50,063 bases of DNA from Candidatus Gastranaerophilales bacterium (GCA_947584965.1 CANPWQ010000009.1:1-50063), one strand, 5' to 3'. Shown: positions 8,967 to 17,278, counted from the first letter of the stretch. Program-made: numbers and translations. The notes: generated by a model not told the origin, from the sequence alone.

Positions 8967-9419
8967 ATGTCCAGAATTAAGTTTATATTAACAGCTTTAT
9001 TAGTAATGGTTGCAGCAAATTTAAGCGCAAATGCAATGACAATCGGTTATGCTGATTTTCAAAAAGTTTTATCCGAATACTCTTATGCGCGCAGTGCATA
9101 TAAAGATTTAGATAATAAAATGCTGGAATTACAGCAGTATGCAATAGATAAAGATAAGCAGTATAAGGCAATAGAGTCGCCTTTGCAAAAGAAAACTTTT
9201 GAAGAACAAATCCAAAAAGAATTTAAAGTTAAAGAAGACAGAATTTACGATTTAAAATCTCAAAAAGAAAAAATAATAAGAGATAACGTACTTGCGGCTT
9301 CAAAAGCGGTAGCAGCTTCAAAAAAACTTGACATAATACTTGACTACGGAGTTGTTTATGCAGGCGGAGTCGATGTTACAAACGATATTATTCAATACTT
9401 AAATACACAAAAGAAATAA
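8967..9419 (+). CDS. OmpH/Skp-family periplasmic chaperone (copy 2)
   Basis: A 150-residue exported protein. The signal peptide ends near ANLSANA, and the mature part starts MTIGYADFQKVLSEYSYARSAYKDL, matching the OmpH core start. A charged coiled coil (about 50-115) is followed by KKLDIILDYGVVYAGGVDVTNDII, which parallels the end of copy 1. The two proteins share architecture but little sequence, so they are old paralogues and not a recent duplication. It has its own promoter and terminator. Probable role: binding unfolded outer-membrane or periplasmic proteins. Confidence 0.83.
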   Translation: MSRIKFILTALLVMVAANLSANAMTIGYADFQKVLSEYSYARSAYKDLDNKMLELQQYAIDKDKQYKAIESPLQKKTFEEQIQKEFKVKEDRIYDLKSQKEKIIRDNVLAASKAVAASKKLDIILDYGVVYAGGVDVTNDIIQYLNTQKK

Positions 9420-9438
9420 CAGACAAAAATTAAAAAAT

Positions 9439-9487
9439 AAGAGAAGCCGAACAAAACTTAATAGATGTGTGGCTTCTCTTGTTTTTT
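9439..9487 (+). terminator. Intrinsic terminator after the second Skp-like gene
   Basis: Stem AAGAGAAGCC (9439-9448) pairs with GGCTTCTCTT (9471-9480), followed by GTTTTTT. The 3' arm lies just before the pdp ribosome site, so pdp must use a promoter inside the loop region, or depend on readthrough. Confidence 0.85.
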
Positions 9488-9498
9488 CGGAGGAAAAA

Positions 9499-10803
9499 AT
9501 GAAAATAATTGACATAATTGAAAAGAAAAAACAAGGGCAAGCGCTTAATGAGGAGGAAATAAAATATTTTATAGACGGCGTAACAAAGGGAACAATTGAA
9601 GACTATCAAATAAGCGCTCTGCTTATGGCAATTTATTTTCGCGGAATGAATACGGATGAAACCGTATACTTAACAAAGTATATGGCATATTCAGGGGAAG
9701 TATTGAATTTAGAAGATATCTCAAATGATATAACGGATAAACACTCAACAGGCGGTGTGGGAGATAAAATAACCTTAATGTTTCTGCCGATAATCGCTTC
9801 AGCAGGGCTTTATGCGGCTAAATTATCGGGCAGAGGATTAGGTCATACCGGCGGTACAATAGATAAATTAGAGTCAATTCCGGGATTTAGAACGGATTTA
9901 AGTATAGATGAATTTAAAACAAAAGTAAAAGAGTATAAAACGGCAATAGCTGCGCAGACGATGTCATTAGCGCCTGCTGACGGAAAGCTCTATGCATTAA
10001 GGGATGTAACCTCCACTGTGGATATAATTCCTTTAATAGCGTCATCGGTCGTATCAAAAAAAATAGCGTCGGGGGCAAATCATATAATACTGGATGTAAA
10101 ATACGGTTCGGGCGCATTTATAAAGACTCCCGAAGATGCTGAAAAATTGTCAAAAATAATGGTGGAAACAGGTAAGCGCCTCGGCAGAAATATAAGCGCG
10201 GTAATCAGCAGTATGCAAGAGCCTTTAGGCAGGGCAATAGGTAATTCCGTTGAAATTCAAGAAGTAATTGAATTTTTAAAAGGCAATATGGAAAGCGATT
10301 TAAAAGAAGTAACATATATGCTTTGCTCGCAGGCGTTTGAAAAATCGGGCAAAATATTAAACAAAGAAGAAGCGTATAAATATATTGATGAACTTATACA
10401 AAGCGGAAAAGCGCTTGAAAAATTTAAGGAAATAATTAAATCGCAAGGCGGAGATGAAAGAATTGTAAATGATTATTCTCTGCTTCCTCAATCAAAAATA
10501 AAATATGAAGTTAAGACTGATAAAGCAGGTTTCGTATCAAATATTGACGCATTAAAAGTTGCAAAAGCGTGTAAAAATTTAGGCGCAGGCAGAGAGAAAA
10601 AGACTGATACAATAGATTATTCGGCAGGAATTTATTTAACTAAAAAAACGCAGGATGAAGTGCTTTCGGGTGATACAATAGCTGTTTTATATACTAATAA
10701 AGAAACAGCATTAAATGAGGCGGAAGAACTTGTTAAATCTGCTTTTGAAATAACAAATACAAAACCGCAGGCAAAGTCGCTCATTTATAAAGTAATAAAT
10801 TAA
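9499..10803 (+). CDS. pdp: Pyrimidine-nucleoside phosphorylase
   Basis: Phosphorolyses uridine, thymidine or deoxyuridine to base and (deoxy)ribose-1-phosphate for salvage and carbon use. I start it at the ATG at 9499, giving 434 residues (the B. subtilis enzyme has 433), because a GGAGG site lies 5-9 bases upstream. The frame is open back to a GTG at 9469, but that lies inside the preceding terminator stem. Motifs: DKHSTGGVGDK (phosphate binding), KLSGRGLGHTGGTIDKLESIPG, SRxx-type loop AQTMSLAPADGKLYALRDVT, and LDVKYGSGAF. The absence of an N-terminal or anthranilate-transferase-like deviation makes trpD unlikely. The stop converges with the next gene over TTAA. Confidence 0.93.
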   Translation: MKIIDIIEKKKQGQALNEEEIKYFIDGVTKGTIEDYQISALLMAIYFRGMNTDETVYLTKYMAYSGEVLNLEDISNDITDKHSTGGVGDKITLMFLPIIASAGLYAAKLSGRGLGHTGGTIDKLESIPGFRTDLSIDEFKTKVKEYKTAIAAQTMSLAPADGKLYALRDVTSTVDIIPLIASSVVSKKIASGANHIILDVKYGSGAFIKTPEDAEKLSKIMVETGKRLGRNISAVISSMQEPLGRAIGNSVEIQEVIEFLKGNMESDLKEVTYMLCSQAFEKSGKILNKEEAYKYIDELIQSGKALEKFKEIIKSQGGDERIVNDYSLLPQSKIKYEVKTDKAGFVSNIDALKVAKACKNLGAGREKKTDTIDYSAGIYLTKKTQDEVLSGDTIAVLYTNKETALNEAEELVKSAFEITNTKPQAKSLIYKVIN

Positions 10804-11210
10804 ACTTTTGATGTATTCACTTTTATTATATCTTCAAGTAATAAAGCGCAGTCACCAACCATTTTAGTGCAGTGCTGACGGCGCTGCGGAGAATGAAAAT
10901 CACTAAACCCCGCGCTTAAGACTTTACAGCAGGTAACTTTGTATTTTTCAGTAAATTTATCATAAAACTGTTTAGCTAAAGCTCTGGCTTGTTTGCCGTC
11001 GCGCTTATCATTTCTGCCGAACATTGCACCAATAACCATTTGAGAGCCTGCAACCGCACCGCAAAGACATCTTGCGCCCATTCCGCCCGAAAATGAAGTT
11101 GCAATCGCAAGTGCGTCATAAGAGATATAACCTTTATCGGCAGCCGCTTGAACAATTGCTTCCGAACACGAATACCCTTCCATAAAATACTTAAGTGCTA
11201 AATCTTTCAT
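10800..11210 (-). CDS. C_GCAxxG_C_C family redox-like protein
   Basis: A 136-residue soluble protein of the family named after its cysteine pattern C_GCAxxG_C_C (TIGR01909). The pattern is visible: an N-terminal GYSCSEAI, then GARCLCGAVAGSQM, then KVTCCKVL and a late HCTKMVGDCA. Five or more conserved cysteines suggest metal or Fe-S binding or a thiol redox role; the family's biochemical function is not firmly known. A strong GGAGG site precedes the ATG. It is convergent with pdp and divergent from the glycosidase gene, so it is probably monocistronic. Confidence 0.82.
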   Translation of the reverse strand: MKDLALKYFMEGYSCSEAIVQAAADKGYISYDALAIATSFSGGMGARCLCGAVAGSQMVIGAMFGRNDKRDGKQARALAKQFYDKFTEKYKVTCCKVLSAGFSDFHSPQRRQHCTKMVGDCALLLEDIIKVNTSKV

Positions 11211-11272
11211 AAAACCTCCAATAAAAATATTATACTACAAAAAAATTTTTCTTTAATTTTTCCCGTAACCAC

Positions 11273-11301
11273 TTGAAAAAACATGAAAAATATGTTACAA
11301 T
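11273..11301 (+). promoter_or_regulatory. Promoter of the phosphodiester glycosidase gene
   Basis: TTGAAA (11273-11278), exactly 17 bases, then TACAAT (11296-11301), with an extended -10 TGT at 11293-11295. The start codon follows 22 bases later behind an AGGAAAAAG ribosome site. Each hexamer has five of six consensus matches. Confidence 0.8.
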
Positions 11302-11323
11302 TGTAGTATAAGGAAAAAGAAAA

Positions 11324-12568
11324 ATGTATGCACTGTCGGAACGAAGAATAGAAAACTCCGGGAAAACGGTCTTCAGGCTAGGGATAATGATATTGGCAAT
11401 AGCGGTTTTCTCGGGGCAGAATATGTCCATAAGTGCATATCAAACAGGAACTGTTTTAAAAGGATATATACAAGAGAATACTATGAGAAAAGAGCAAAAT
11501 GATGCTCTTTTTTTATTGGAAGAAAAATGGAATAAAGAATTAAAAGCAAAGTACGGTAAAGTTCCCGTAAAAAAACTGGAAACAGGTGTTGTATATGTCA
11601 GCATGTCAAAATATATAAATTCAAGACGAATAAAATTAAACGTATCCGAAATAAACAGAAACCTAAATCCGCAAATAGAGATAATTCCGCAATTATCATC
11701 AAATAAAATACATTCAAGGTCAAAAATAAAGAATATAGCATTGGGTTCAAAATCTTTAATAGCGGTAAACGGAACATATTTTAAGCAAGATACGGGAACA
11801 CCGTTAGGTACGTTAATGATAAATAAAGAGATAATAACAGGTCCGATATATGACAGAGCAGTATTTGCGATAAGTGAAAACGGATATTCAACGGCACGCG
11901 CGGGATTTTACGGCAGTGTAAAATCAAAAGGCGAAGAAAAGATAAAAATTGACGGTATTAATCAGCCAAGAATGAGCCGAGGGCAGGTAATAATATACAC
12001 AAACCGCTGGGGTGCAATGTCCCCTGTTACAAGTAAAGGTGTTAAACAGTTAATAATAAAAGATAATAAGATAACGGCTATATCAAATAAATCATCAGTT
12101 ATACCTTATAACGGTTATGTAATAACACTTCCGAGCGAAAAATTAAACGGTATAAAATCGGGAGAAAAGATAGAAGTTAATTACCGTTTAACCCGATTAT
12201 CGGGAGATGTTAATCATATAATAAGCGGCGGACCGTATTTAATGAAAGCGGGAAAAATATATATAGATACTGCTCCCGAAAAGTTAACCGCAATAACGGG
12301 AAGAAACCCAAGAACCGCGGTAGGTTATACAAAAAATAACGTAATGATAATTGTTACGGTTGAGGGCAGAAAAGAGGGTTCAAGCGGAGTAACCTTAACC
12401 GAACTTGCAAAGATAATGTCCGATTTAGGCTGTTATGAAGCAATAAACCTTGACGGCGGAAGTTCCACGGTTATGTATGCGGGTGGAAGCGTGATGAGCG
12501 GAAGCAATATAAAAACTTCCGCAATGATAAGCAACGCATTAACCGTAAGAATTAATAAAAATAGTTAG
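11324..12568 (+). CDS. Secreted phosphodiester glycosidase (NAGPA/DUF2233) family protein
   Basis: The C-terminal half (about 110-410) is a NAGPA domain, named for the enzyme that uncovers mannose-6-phosphate in animals. Bacterial members include exopolysaccharide-associated and peptidoglycan-modifying proteins. Visible landmarks are LIAVNGTYFKQDTGTPLGTLMINKE, the HIISGGPYLMKAGK segment, GRNPRTAVGYTKNN and the signature INLDGGSSTVMYAGG near residue 375. An N-terminal hydrophobic segment (about 18-38, LGIMILAIAVFSGQNMSI) is a signal peptide or anchor. It has its own extended -10 promoter. It converges with the following gene, overlapping by 17 bases. The likely substrate is a phosphodiester-linked surface sugar; this is inference. 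Confidence 0.85.
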   Translation: MYALSERRIENSGKTVFRLGIMILAIAVFSGQNMSISAYQTGTVLKGYIQENTMRKEQNDALFLLEEKWNKELKAKYGKVPVKKLETGVVYVSMSKYINSRRIKLNVSEINRNLNPQIEIIPQLSSNKIHSRSKIKNIALGSKSLIAVNGTYFKQDTGTPLGTLMINKEIITGPIYDRAVFAISENGYSTARAGFYGSVKSKGEEKIKIDGINQPRMSRGQVIIYTNRWGAMSPVTSKGVKQLIIKDNKITAISNKSSVIPYNGYVITLPSEKLNGIKSGEKIEVNYRLTRLSGDVNHIISGGPYLMKAGKIYIDTAPEKLTAITGRNPRTAVGYTKNNVMIIVTVEGRKEGSSGVTLTELAKIMSDLGCYEAINLDGGSSTVMYAGGSVMSGSNIKTSAMISNALTVRINKNS

Positions 12569-13037
12569 CTTCCTTAAATCGTCTGTATTCGGATAATTTG
12601 GCGTAGAAATCAGGCCACCAAACTCTAATGAGACCGTCAATAATTCCAACGTCATCGTAATAAGGAGTTTCGCCTTGAGGATTAATATATCTTGAATTAA
12701 AGGTAGATTGCATCATAGGAGTCATAGCAGTACCTCTTAAGGCTATACGAGTACTTTCGAGTTTTAAAGTGTTAATACGCTGAGTCGGAGAGCCTTTTTG
12801 AATAACGTGAAACAAGTCCATTTCAAGTCTTTCAAGTCTGTCAATCGTGTTTTCATTAGGAAAGGCGTTGGAGTAAATGCGCTTTTCAATATTATCAAGT
12901 GCTTTAAATTGCTGCGGAGTAAGATTAACCAATCTCGGATTATCGGCAGTATTTTCAATATCAAGAGCAAAAGCACTTAACGGCATAAAAATAATAATAA
13001 ACATCCACAGACATAATTTTTTTGGCAAATAGCCCAT
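12552..13037 (-). CDS. Secreted protein with one RLxRLE-type motif (161 aa)
   Basis: Unknown function. The N-terminus is a signal peptide (KLCLWMFIIIFMPLSAFA). The body contains IEKRIYSNAFPNENTIDRLERLEMDLF, which resembles a repeat (Y-x4-P-x6-RLxRLE-x2-LF) that I associate with secreted proteins of Cyanobacteria and Melainabacteria; this association is from memory. After it come an alanine-poor helical region and a C-terminal tryptophan/tyrosine-rich tail (LIRVWWPDFYAKL). The gene lies downstream of the POTRA protein on the same strand, behind a leader hairpin whose 3' arm includes part of the GGGAAG ribosome site. It overlaps the glycosidase gene by 17 bases. Confidence 0.65.
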   Translation of the reverse strand: MGYLPKKLCLWMFIIIFMPLSAFALDIENTADNPRLVNLTPQQFKALDNIEKRIYSNAFPNENTIDRLERLEMDLFHVIQKGSPTQRINTLKLESTRIALRGTAMTPMMQSTFNSRYINPQGETPYYDDVGIIDGLIRVWWPDFYAKLSEYRRFKEANYFY

Positions 13038-13046
13038 AACACACTT

Positions 13047-13091
13047 CCCGTAAACTAAATAAAACCAAGATATTATTATCCAGTTTACGGG
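13047..13091 (-). promoter_or_regulatory. Leader hairpin overlapping a ribosome binding site
   Basis: Arms CCCGTAAACT (13047-13056) and AGTTTACGGG (13082-13091) form a perfect 10-bp stem with a 25-base loop. On the minus strand the 3' arm runs into GGGAAG, the only candidate Shine-Dalgarno sequence of the gene starting at 13037. It could mask the site or act as a terminator/processing site for the upstream POTRA gene. Confidence 0.4.
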
Positions 13092-13163
13092 ATTTTCGGT
13101 TTAGTTAAATTAGAAAAAAGTGTTAAACTGCTGTCTGATTTTTTATGGGATAAAAATAATAAA

Positions 13164-13616
13164 TTATTCTATAACTATTGAATTTCTTGAACCTTCTTCA
13201 ACCTCAATAACAATTTCACCTGATTTATTAGTTGAAACCACAAAAGCAACGGCACTGATAAACCCTTGTTTTTGATAATATTTCATAACTTCTTTTCTTA
13301 TATCGGCAATATTTTGTTCATTCATAGGTTGAGATATTTTGTATTCAACAAGGTTAGCAAGCTGTTCCGAGGATATATTTTTATTGTTAACAAATTTAAT
13401 TGAACTGATATTAACAGCGGGAGAGTACTCTTTTTCTTCTGTTTCATTAGATTTTTTAATAATAGCGTTTCTATCTTGTGCTCTAGACTTAACTTCATGA
13501 ATTCTCAAATCCTGCATGTAGCTTTTATTAATAGCCCCGGGGTCCATTCCGCCCAAAGCGGCAAAAGCATAATTAGCTGATGTAAAAATTAACAAAAATA
13601 AAATCAAATTTTTCAT
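13164..13616 (-). CDS. Small exported POTRA-domain protein
   Basis: I start it at the ATG at 13616 (150 residues). The frame opens four codons earlier at a GTG, but the AGGTGG between the two fits a ribosome site for the ATG. The signal peptide is MKNLILFLLIFTSANYAFA. The C-terminal half (about 70-150) reads as a POTRA fold of the ShlB/BamA type: VNISSIKFVNNKNISSEQLA, then a helix, then YYQKQGFISAVAFV and a final strand EIVIEVEEGS. In two-partner secretion such a domain precedes a 16-strand barrel; here the protein ends right after it. It may be a free-standing periplasmic adaptor or the remnant of a larger porin. Confidence 0.72.
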   Translation of the reverse strand: MKNLILFLLIFTSANYAFAALGGMDPGAINKSYMQDLRIHEVKSRAQDRNAIIKKSNETEEKEYSPAVNISSIKFVNNKNISSEQLANLVEYKISQPMNEQNIADIRKEVMKYYQKQGFISAVAFVVSTNKSGEIVIEVEEGSRNSIVIE

Positions 13617-13696
13617 AAACCACCTCACATCTTCTTTTTATTATTATAACACATGATAAAATATTAACATTCGGTACTCCAAATGACTTATTTTAA

Positions 13697-13723
13697 TTGA
13701 AAGAAATATATTTGTGATATAAT
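13697..13723 (+). promoter_or_regulatory. Extended -10 promoter of tig-clpP-clpX
   Basis: TATAAT at 13718-13723 preceded by TGA gives an extended -10 element. A TTGAAA at 13697-13702 lies only 15 bases upstream, a short spacing that the extended element may compensate for. The tig start follows at 13782. Confidence 0.6.
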
Positions 13724-13781
13724 CTAACAGTAAAGATGTAAAAAAGGGCATGTGTAGAATAATTAGAAAAGGTGACATACA

Positions 13782-15083
13782 ATGACTGTAACAGTAGAAA
13801 AATTAGAGAACAATCAAGTAAAGTTAAACATTGAAATAGAACCGTCGGTAACGAACTGGGAATATGACAAAGCATGTAAAAGACTTGCTCAAAGGGTAAA
13901 TGTACCGGGCTTTAGGCAGGGAAAAGCACCCAAAAATATATTGGAAAAATATGTAGGAATAGCAGCACTTCAAAAGGAAGTTTTAGACAGCCTGCTTCCG
14001 ACTATATTTCAAAATACAATAAATGAGAATAATTTTGAATTGATAACTGCGCCAAATGTAGAGTCTTATGAATTTGCAGATGATAATTCATTAAAAGTAA
14101 CAGCAATGTTTGAATTAAGACCTGAAGTTAATTTAGGTGAATATAAAGGCATAGAAGCAGATGTTGAAGAATTTAAAAATCCCGATGATGTAGTGGAAAA
14201 AGAATTAAAAATTCTGCAGGAAAGATTTGCTTCTTTAAAAGACATAACGGACAGAAAAACAACAAATACTGATTTGGTAATGATAGACTTTGACGGTTAT
14301 GTAGACGGAGAAGAAATAAAAGGCGGAAGCGCAAAAAATTATATGCTTGATTTAGGGCATTCAAACTTTATCCCCGGATTTGCCGAACAGCTTGTTGATA
14401 AAAGTTTAAATGAAGAATTTAAAATAAACGTAAAATTCCCCGATGAATATCACGACGAAAAATTAAAAGGGAAAGACGCTGAGTTTAATATAAAAATCAA
14501 CGGAATAAAAGAAAAGGAATTGCCCGAAATAAATGACGATATGGCAAAACGAGTTAACCCGTCACTTTTAACTTTAGACGCATTAAAGGAAGATATACAA
14601 AAGTATGCCGATAATAATGCAAAAGCGGAAAATGAAAAAAGAGCCGCCAATAAAATATATGAGATTTTGCTTGAAAAAACAAATATAGATATCCAAGAAA
14701 CAATGATAAATCGTGAAATACAGGCATTAATGGGTGAATTTAAACAAAGAGTTAATATGCAGGGCGGAAATTTTGATGAAATGCTTGAAAAAGAAGGACA
14801 TCAAAAGATATATGACCAATTAAAAGAAGAAGCCGTAAAAAGAATAAAAACATCGCTGATAGTAGGTAAAATTGCACAGGAAGAAAAAGTAAGCGTAACG
14901 CAGGAAGATATACAAAATAAAATTGCGCAAATGGCTCAAATATACAGAACAACAACAGAAAATATTGTTTCGGAAATACAAAAAAATATGAACATATTAC
15001 AATCATTAAATCAGCAGGTAATAAGCGAAAAGGTAACGAAAATTCTGCTTGACAATGCTAAAATAAATTATACTAATAAATAG
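13782..15083 (+). CDS. tig: Trigger factor
   Basis: Ribosome-bound chaperone and peptidyl-prolyl isomerase that meets nascent chains at the exit tunnel. The 433 residues match the family. The N-terminal ribosome-binding domain shows the signature GFRQGKAPKNILEKYVG (about 43-60). The FKBP-like isomerase domain (about 150-235) includes MIDFDGYVDGEEIKGG and FIPGFAEQLVDKS. The C-terminal helical arms follow to the end. An AAAAGGTGA site precedes the ATG. The gene heads a tig-clpP-clpX operon, an arrangement conserved in many bacteria. Confidence 0.95.
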   Translation: MTVTVEKLENNQVKLNIEIEPSVTNWEYDKACKRLAQRVNVPGFRQGKAPKNILEKYVGIAALQKEVLDSLLPTIFQNTINENNFELITAPNVESYEFADDNSLKVTAMFELRPEVNLGEYKGIEADVEEFKNPDDVVEKELKILQERFASLKDITDRKTTNTDLVMIDFDGYVDGEEIKGGSAKNYMLDLGHSNFIPGFAEQLVDKSLNEEFKINVKFPDEYHDEKLKGKDAEFNIKINGIKEKELPEINDDMAKRVNPSLLTLDALKEDIQKYADNNAKAENEKRAANKIYEILLEKTNIDIQETMINREIQALMGEFKQRVNMQGGNFDEMLEKEGHQKIYDQLKEEAVKRIKTSLIVGKIAQEEKVSVTQEDIQNKIAQMAQIYRTTTENIVSEIQKNMNILQSLNQQVISEKVTKILLDNAKINYTNK

Positions 15084-15100
15084 GTTAGAAAGGGAAAAAT

Positions 15101-15709
15101 ATGAGTTTTGTACCCGTAGTAATAGAACAATCATCAAGAGGTGAAAGGTCATTTGACATATTTTCAAGATTATTAAGAGAAAGAATAATCTTTTTAGGCA
15201 CGCCGATTGATGATATGGTAGCAAATTTAATCGTTGCGCAATTGTTGTTATTGGACAGCGAAAATCCGGAAAAAGATATCATGTTATATATTAATTCCCC
15301 CGGAGGAAGCGTAACGGCAGGGTTTGCAATATATGATACAATGCAGCATATAAGAGCGGATGTATCAACAATTTGTTTAGGTCAGGCAGCTTCAATGGGA
15401 GCATTTTTACTCTCATCGGGAACAAAAGGAAAAAGAATGGCACTGCCTCATTCAAGGGTATTAATCCACCAGCCTTTAGGCGGCGCACAAGGACAGGCAA
15501 CAGATATAGAAATCCAAGCTGCGGAAATAATAAGAATAAAGAAATCTTTAAATGAAATCCTTGCAAGTAATACAGGGCAATCAATTAAAAAGATTGAAAA
15601 AGATACTGACCGTGATTATATAATGACTCCGGAAGAAGCATTAGAATACGGTATGATAGATAAAGTAGTAACAGCAAACACAACACCGAAACCAAGTGCG
15701 GAGATATAA
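15101..15709 (+). CDS. clpP: ATP-dependent Clp protease proteolytic subunit
   Basis: Self-compartmentalising serine protease that degrades proteins delivered by ClpX. At 202 residues it is of normal size. The catalytic triad is intact: Ser98 in [14 protein letters not shown], His123 in [11 protein letters not shown] and Asp172 in DTDRDYIM. The N-terminus ([25 protein letters not shown]) matches the axial-loop region of housekeeping ClpP. It is 17 bases after tig, with an AAAGGGA site, and 3 bases before clpX. Confidence 0.97.
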   Translation: MSFVPVVIEQSSRGERSFDIFSRLLRERIIFLGTPIDDMVANLIVAQLLLLDSENPEKDIMLYINSPGGSVTAGFAIYDTMQHIRADVSTICLGQAASMGAFLLSSGTKGKRMALPHSRVLIHQPLGGAQGQATDIEIQAAEIIRIKKSLNEILASNTGQSIKKIEKDTDRDYIMTPEEALEYGMIDKVVTANTTPKPSAEI

Positions 15710-15712
15710 TAA

Positions 15713-17053
15713 ATGGCAGCAATGGATGACAGTCAATTAAAATGTTCATTTTGCGGAAAGACGCAAGAGCAGGTAAAAAAACTTATTGCGGGACCCGATG
15801 TATACATTTGCGATGAGTGCGTTGAGTTATGTAATGAAATACTTGACGAGGAGTTTTTGGAAAATAAGGAAAAACCTGAAATAACAGAAACTAAAGAAGC
15901 GGACATAACAAAGGTTCCAAAGCCCCATGAAATAAAAGCATACTTGGATGAGTATATAATAGGGCAGGACGACGCAAAAAAGGTATTATCCGTTGCTGTT
16001 TATAATCATTATAAACGAATTGCGCATAATGAAACTGCGGATGAAAAACAGGTTGAAATCCAAAAAAGCAATATATTATTGGTAGGTCCGACCGGAAGCG
16101 GAAAGACGCTTTTAGCGCAAACTTTAGCAAAAATGCTGGATGTTCCTTTCGCAATAGCAGACGCAACAACATTAACGGAAGCAGGTTATGTTGGTGATGA
16201 TGTTGAAAACATATTATTAAGACTGTATCAAAATGCTGATTTTGACGCAAAAAAAGCGGAACGAGGCATTATATATATAGATGAAATTGATAAAATTTCA
16301 AGAAAGTCCGAAAATACAAGTATAACAAGAGATGTATCGGGCGAGGGTGTACAGCAGGCTCTGTTAAAAATGATAGAGGGAACTGTGGCAAATGTACCAC
16401 CGCAAGGCGGAAGAAAACATCCTCATCAGGAATTTATACAAATAAATACGGCAAATATACTGTTCATAGTGGGCGGAGCATTTGTCGGACTTGATAAAAT
16501 AGTAGAACGACGTGCAGGAAACGGAACTTCCATAGGTTTTGGAGCTGAGGCGCCGAAAACGCAGGCCGAAAAAGAAATGGAAGAAGCTAAAATGTTAAAG
16601 AAACTCCAGCCTGAGGATTTGTTAAAATTCGGATTAATTCCCGAATTTATAGGCAGAGTTCCTGTTTATGCCGTTTTAGACCCGCTTGAAGAATCTACTT
16701 TAAAAAATATATTAACTCAGCCGAAGAATGCGCTGTTAAAGCAGTATCAATGCTTGTTGAATATGGACGGAGTAGAATTAAAATTTGAACCCGAAGCTGT
16801 TGATTTAATTGCGCAGGAAGCAATAAAGCGCAAGACGGGCGCAAGGGCATTAAGGTCAATAGTGGAAGAAATTATGATGGATATAATGTATGCTCTGCCG
16901 TCGCAGGAAAATGTAAAAGAATTTGTTGTAACTGCTGAAATGGTTAAAAAGAAAGAGGAGGGAACGGCTGAGCTGATAAAACTTCCTCAAAAAGAAAATC
17001 ACCAAGAGTTAAGTTTATGCCCGAAAATAAAAAAAGATGAAGAAATTGCATAA
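15713..17053 (+). CDS. clpX: ATP-dependent Clp protease ATP-binding subunit ClpX
   Basis: AAA+ unfoldase that selects substrates and feeds them to ClpP. It has 446 residues. The N-terminal zinc-binding domain has Cys11, Cys14, Cys33 and Cys36 (CSFCGK ... [10 protein letters not shown]). Walker A is GPTGSGKT (125-132), Walker B is [10 protein letters not shown], and the ClpX-typical [14 protein letters not shown] and FIGRVPV (the ClpP-contact/pore region) are present. The C-terminal small domain ends with a variable charged tail. An intrinsic terminator follows. What comes next is a decayed copy of the lepA 5' end, showing that clpX and lepA were once adjacent. Confidence 0.97.
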   Translation: MAAMDDSQLKCSFCGKTQEQVKKLIAGPDVYICDECVELCNEILDEEFLENKEKPEITETKEADITKVPKPHEIKAYLDEYIIGQDDAKKVLSVAVYNHYKRIAHNETADEKQVEIQKSNILLVGPTGSGKTLLAQTLAKMLDVPFAIADATTLTEAGYVGDDVENILLRLYQNADFDAKKAERGIIYIDEIDKISRKSENTSITRDVSGEGVQQALLKMIEGTVANVPPQGGRKHPHQEFIQINTANILFIVGGAFVGLDKIVERRAGNGTSIGFGAEAPKTQAEKEMEEAKMLKKLQPEDLLKFGLIPEFIGRVPVYAVLDPLEESTLKNILTQPKNALLKQYQCLLNMDGVELKFEPEAVDLIAQEAIKRKTGARALRSIVEEIMMDIMYALPSQENVKEFVVTAEMVKKKEEGTAELIKLPQKENHQELSLCPKIKKDEEIA

Positions 17054-17054
17054 A

Positions 17055-17085
17055 AAAAAGACCTCAATTATTGAGGTCTTTTTTA
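17055..17085 (+). terminator. Intrinsic terminator of the tig-clpP-clpX operon
   Basis: AAAAGACCTCAA pairs with TTGAGGTCTTTTTT around a TTA loop, ending in a T-run. It starts within a few bases of the clpX stop. The A-run on the other arm would also let it work on the opposite strand. Confidence 0.88.
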
Positions 17086-17197
17086 TTGGCAAATATGTAT
17101 TTTGTAATAAATTAAAAATATGAAGCATACAGATAATGTAAAATTTTTTTGTATTATAGAACATATAGACCACGGCAAATCAACGCTTACGGACAGA
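17085..17197 (+). repeat. Direct repeat, left copy: decayed lepA 5' end
   Basis: This segment aligns with 19679-19792, which covers the lepA upstream region and its first 26 codons. By hand count there are about 13 substitutions and one indel over roughly 112 positions. Both copies share the start ATTGGCAAA, the AATAAA-rich leader and the P-loop coding sequence. The pair brackets the polysaccharide cassette. Confidence 0.9.
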
Positions 17198-17200
17198 TAA
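17120..17200 (+). pseudogene. Truncated lepA remnant (26 codons)
   Basis: Reading from the ATG at 17120 gives MKHTDNVKFFCII, then [13 protein letters not shown] and a TAA stop at 17198-17200. The intact lepA starts [13 protein letters not shown], then [13 protein letters not shown], and continues. The remnant therefore keeps the GTPase P-loop but stops exactly where similarity to lepA ends. It lacks a Shine-Dalgarno sequence, as does lepA. It marks the left junction of the inserted cassette; whether the 26-residue peptide is made is unknown. Confidence 0.88.
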
Positions 17201-17260
17201 TATCATATTTTTTTATAATTTTGTGTTAAAATAAAATAGTCAAAATGTTGTCATGACGGT

Positions 17261-17269
17261 GGGGGGGGG
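17261..17269 (+). repeat. Homopolymeric G9 tract in the cassette leader
   Basis: Nine consecutive G, preceded by CGGT, in an AT-rich intergenic stretch. Such tracts in surface-glycan loci of other bacteria change length by slipped-strand mispairing. It ends 9 bases before the ATG of a 33-codon ORF that overlaps the rfbC start, so it occupies the Shine-Dalgarno position. The 17201-17376 stretch otherwise holds only AT-rich sequence and that small ORF. Confidence 0.85.
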
Positions 17270-17278
17270 TATTAGAAG

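Noticed and set aside
9469-9498. Upstream GTG start for pdp
   Set aside because: It lies in the 3' arm of a terminator stem and has no ribosome site; the ATG at 9499 has GGAGG at good distance and gives the family length.
13617-13628. GTG start four codons before the POTRA protein ATG
   Set aside because: The codons in between form AGGTGG, a ribosome site for the ATG at 13616, and the signal peptide begins properly at that ATG.
17201-17260. Promoter in the AT-rich stretch left of the G-tract
   Set aside because: A TAAAAT at 17232-17237 has no credible -35 partner; such hexamers are common in this composition.
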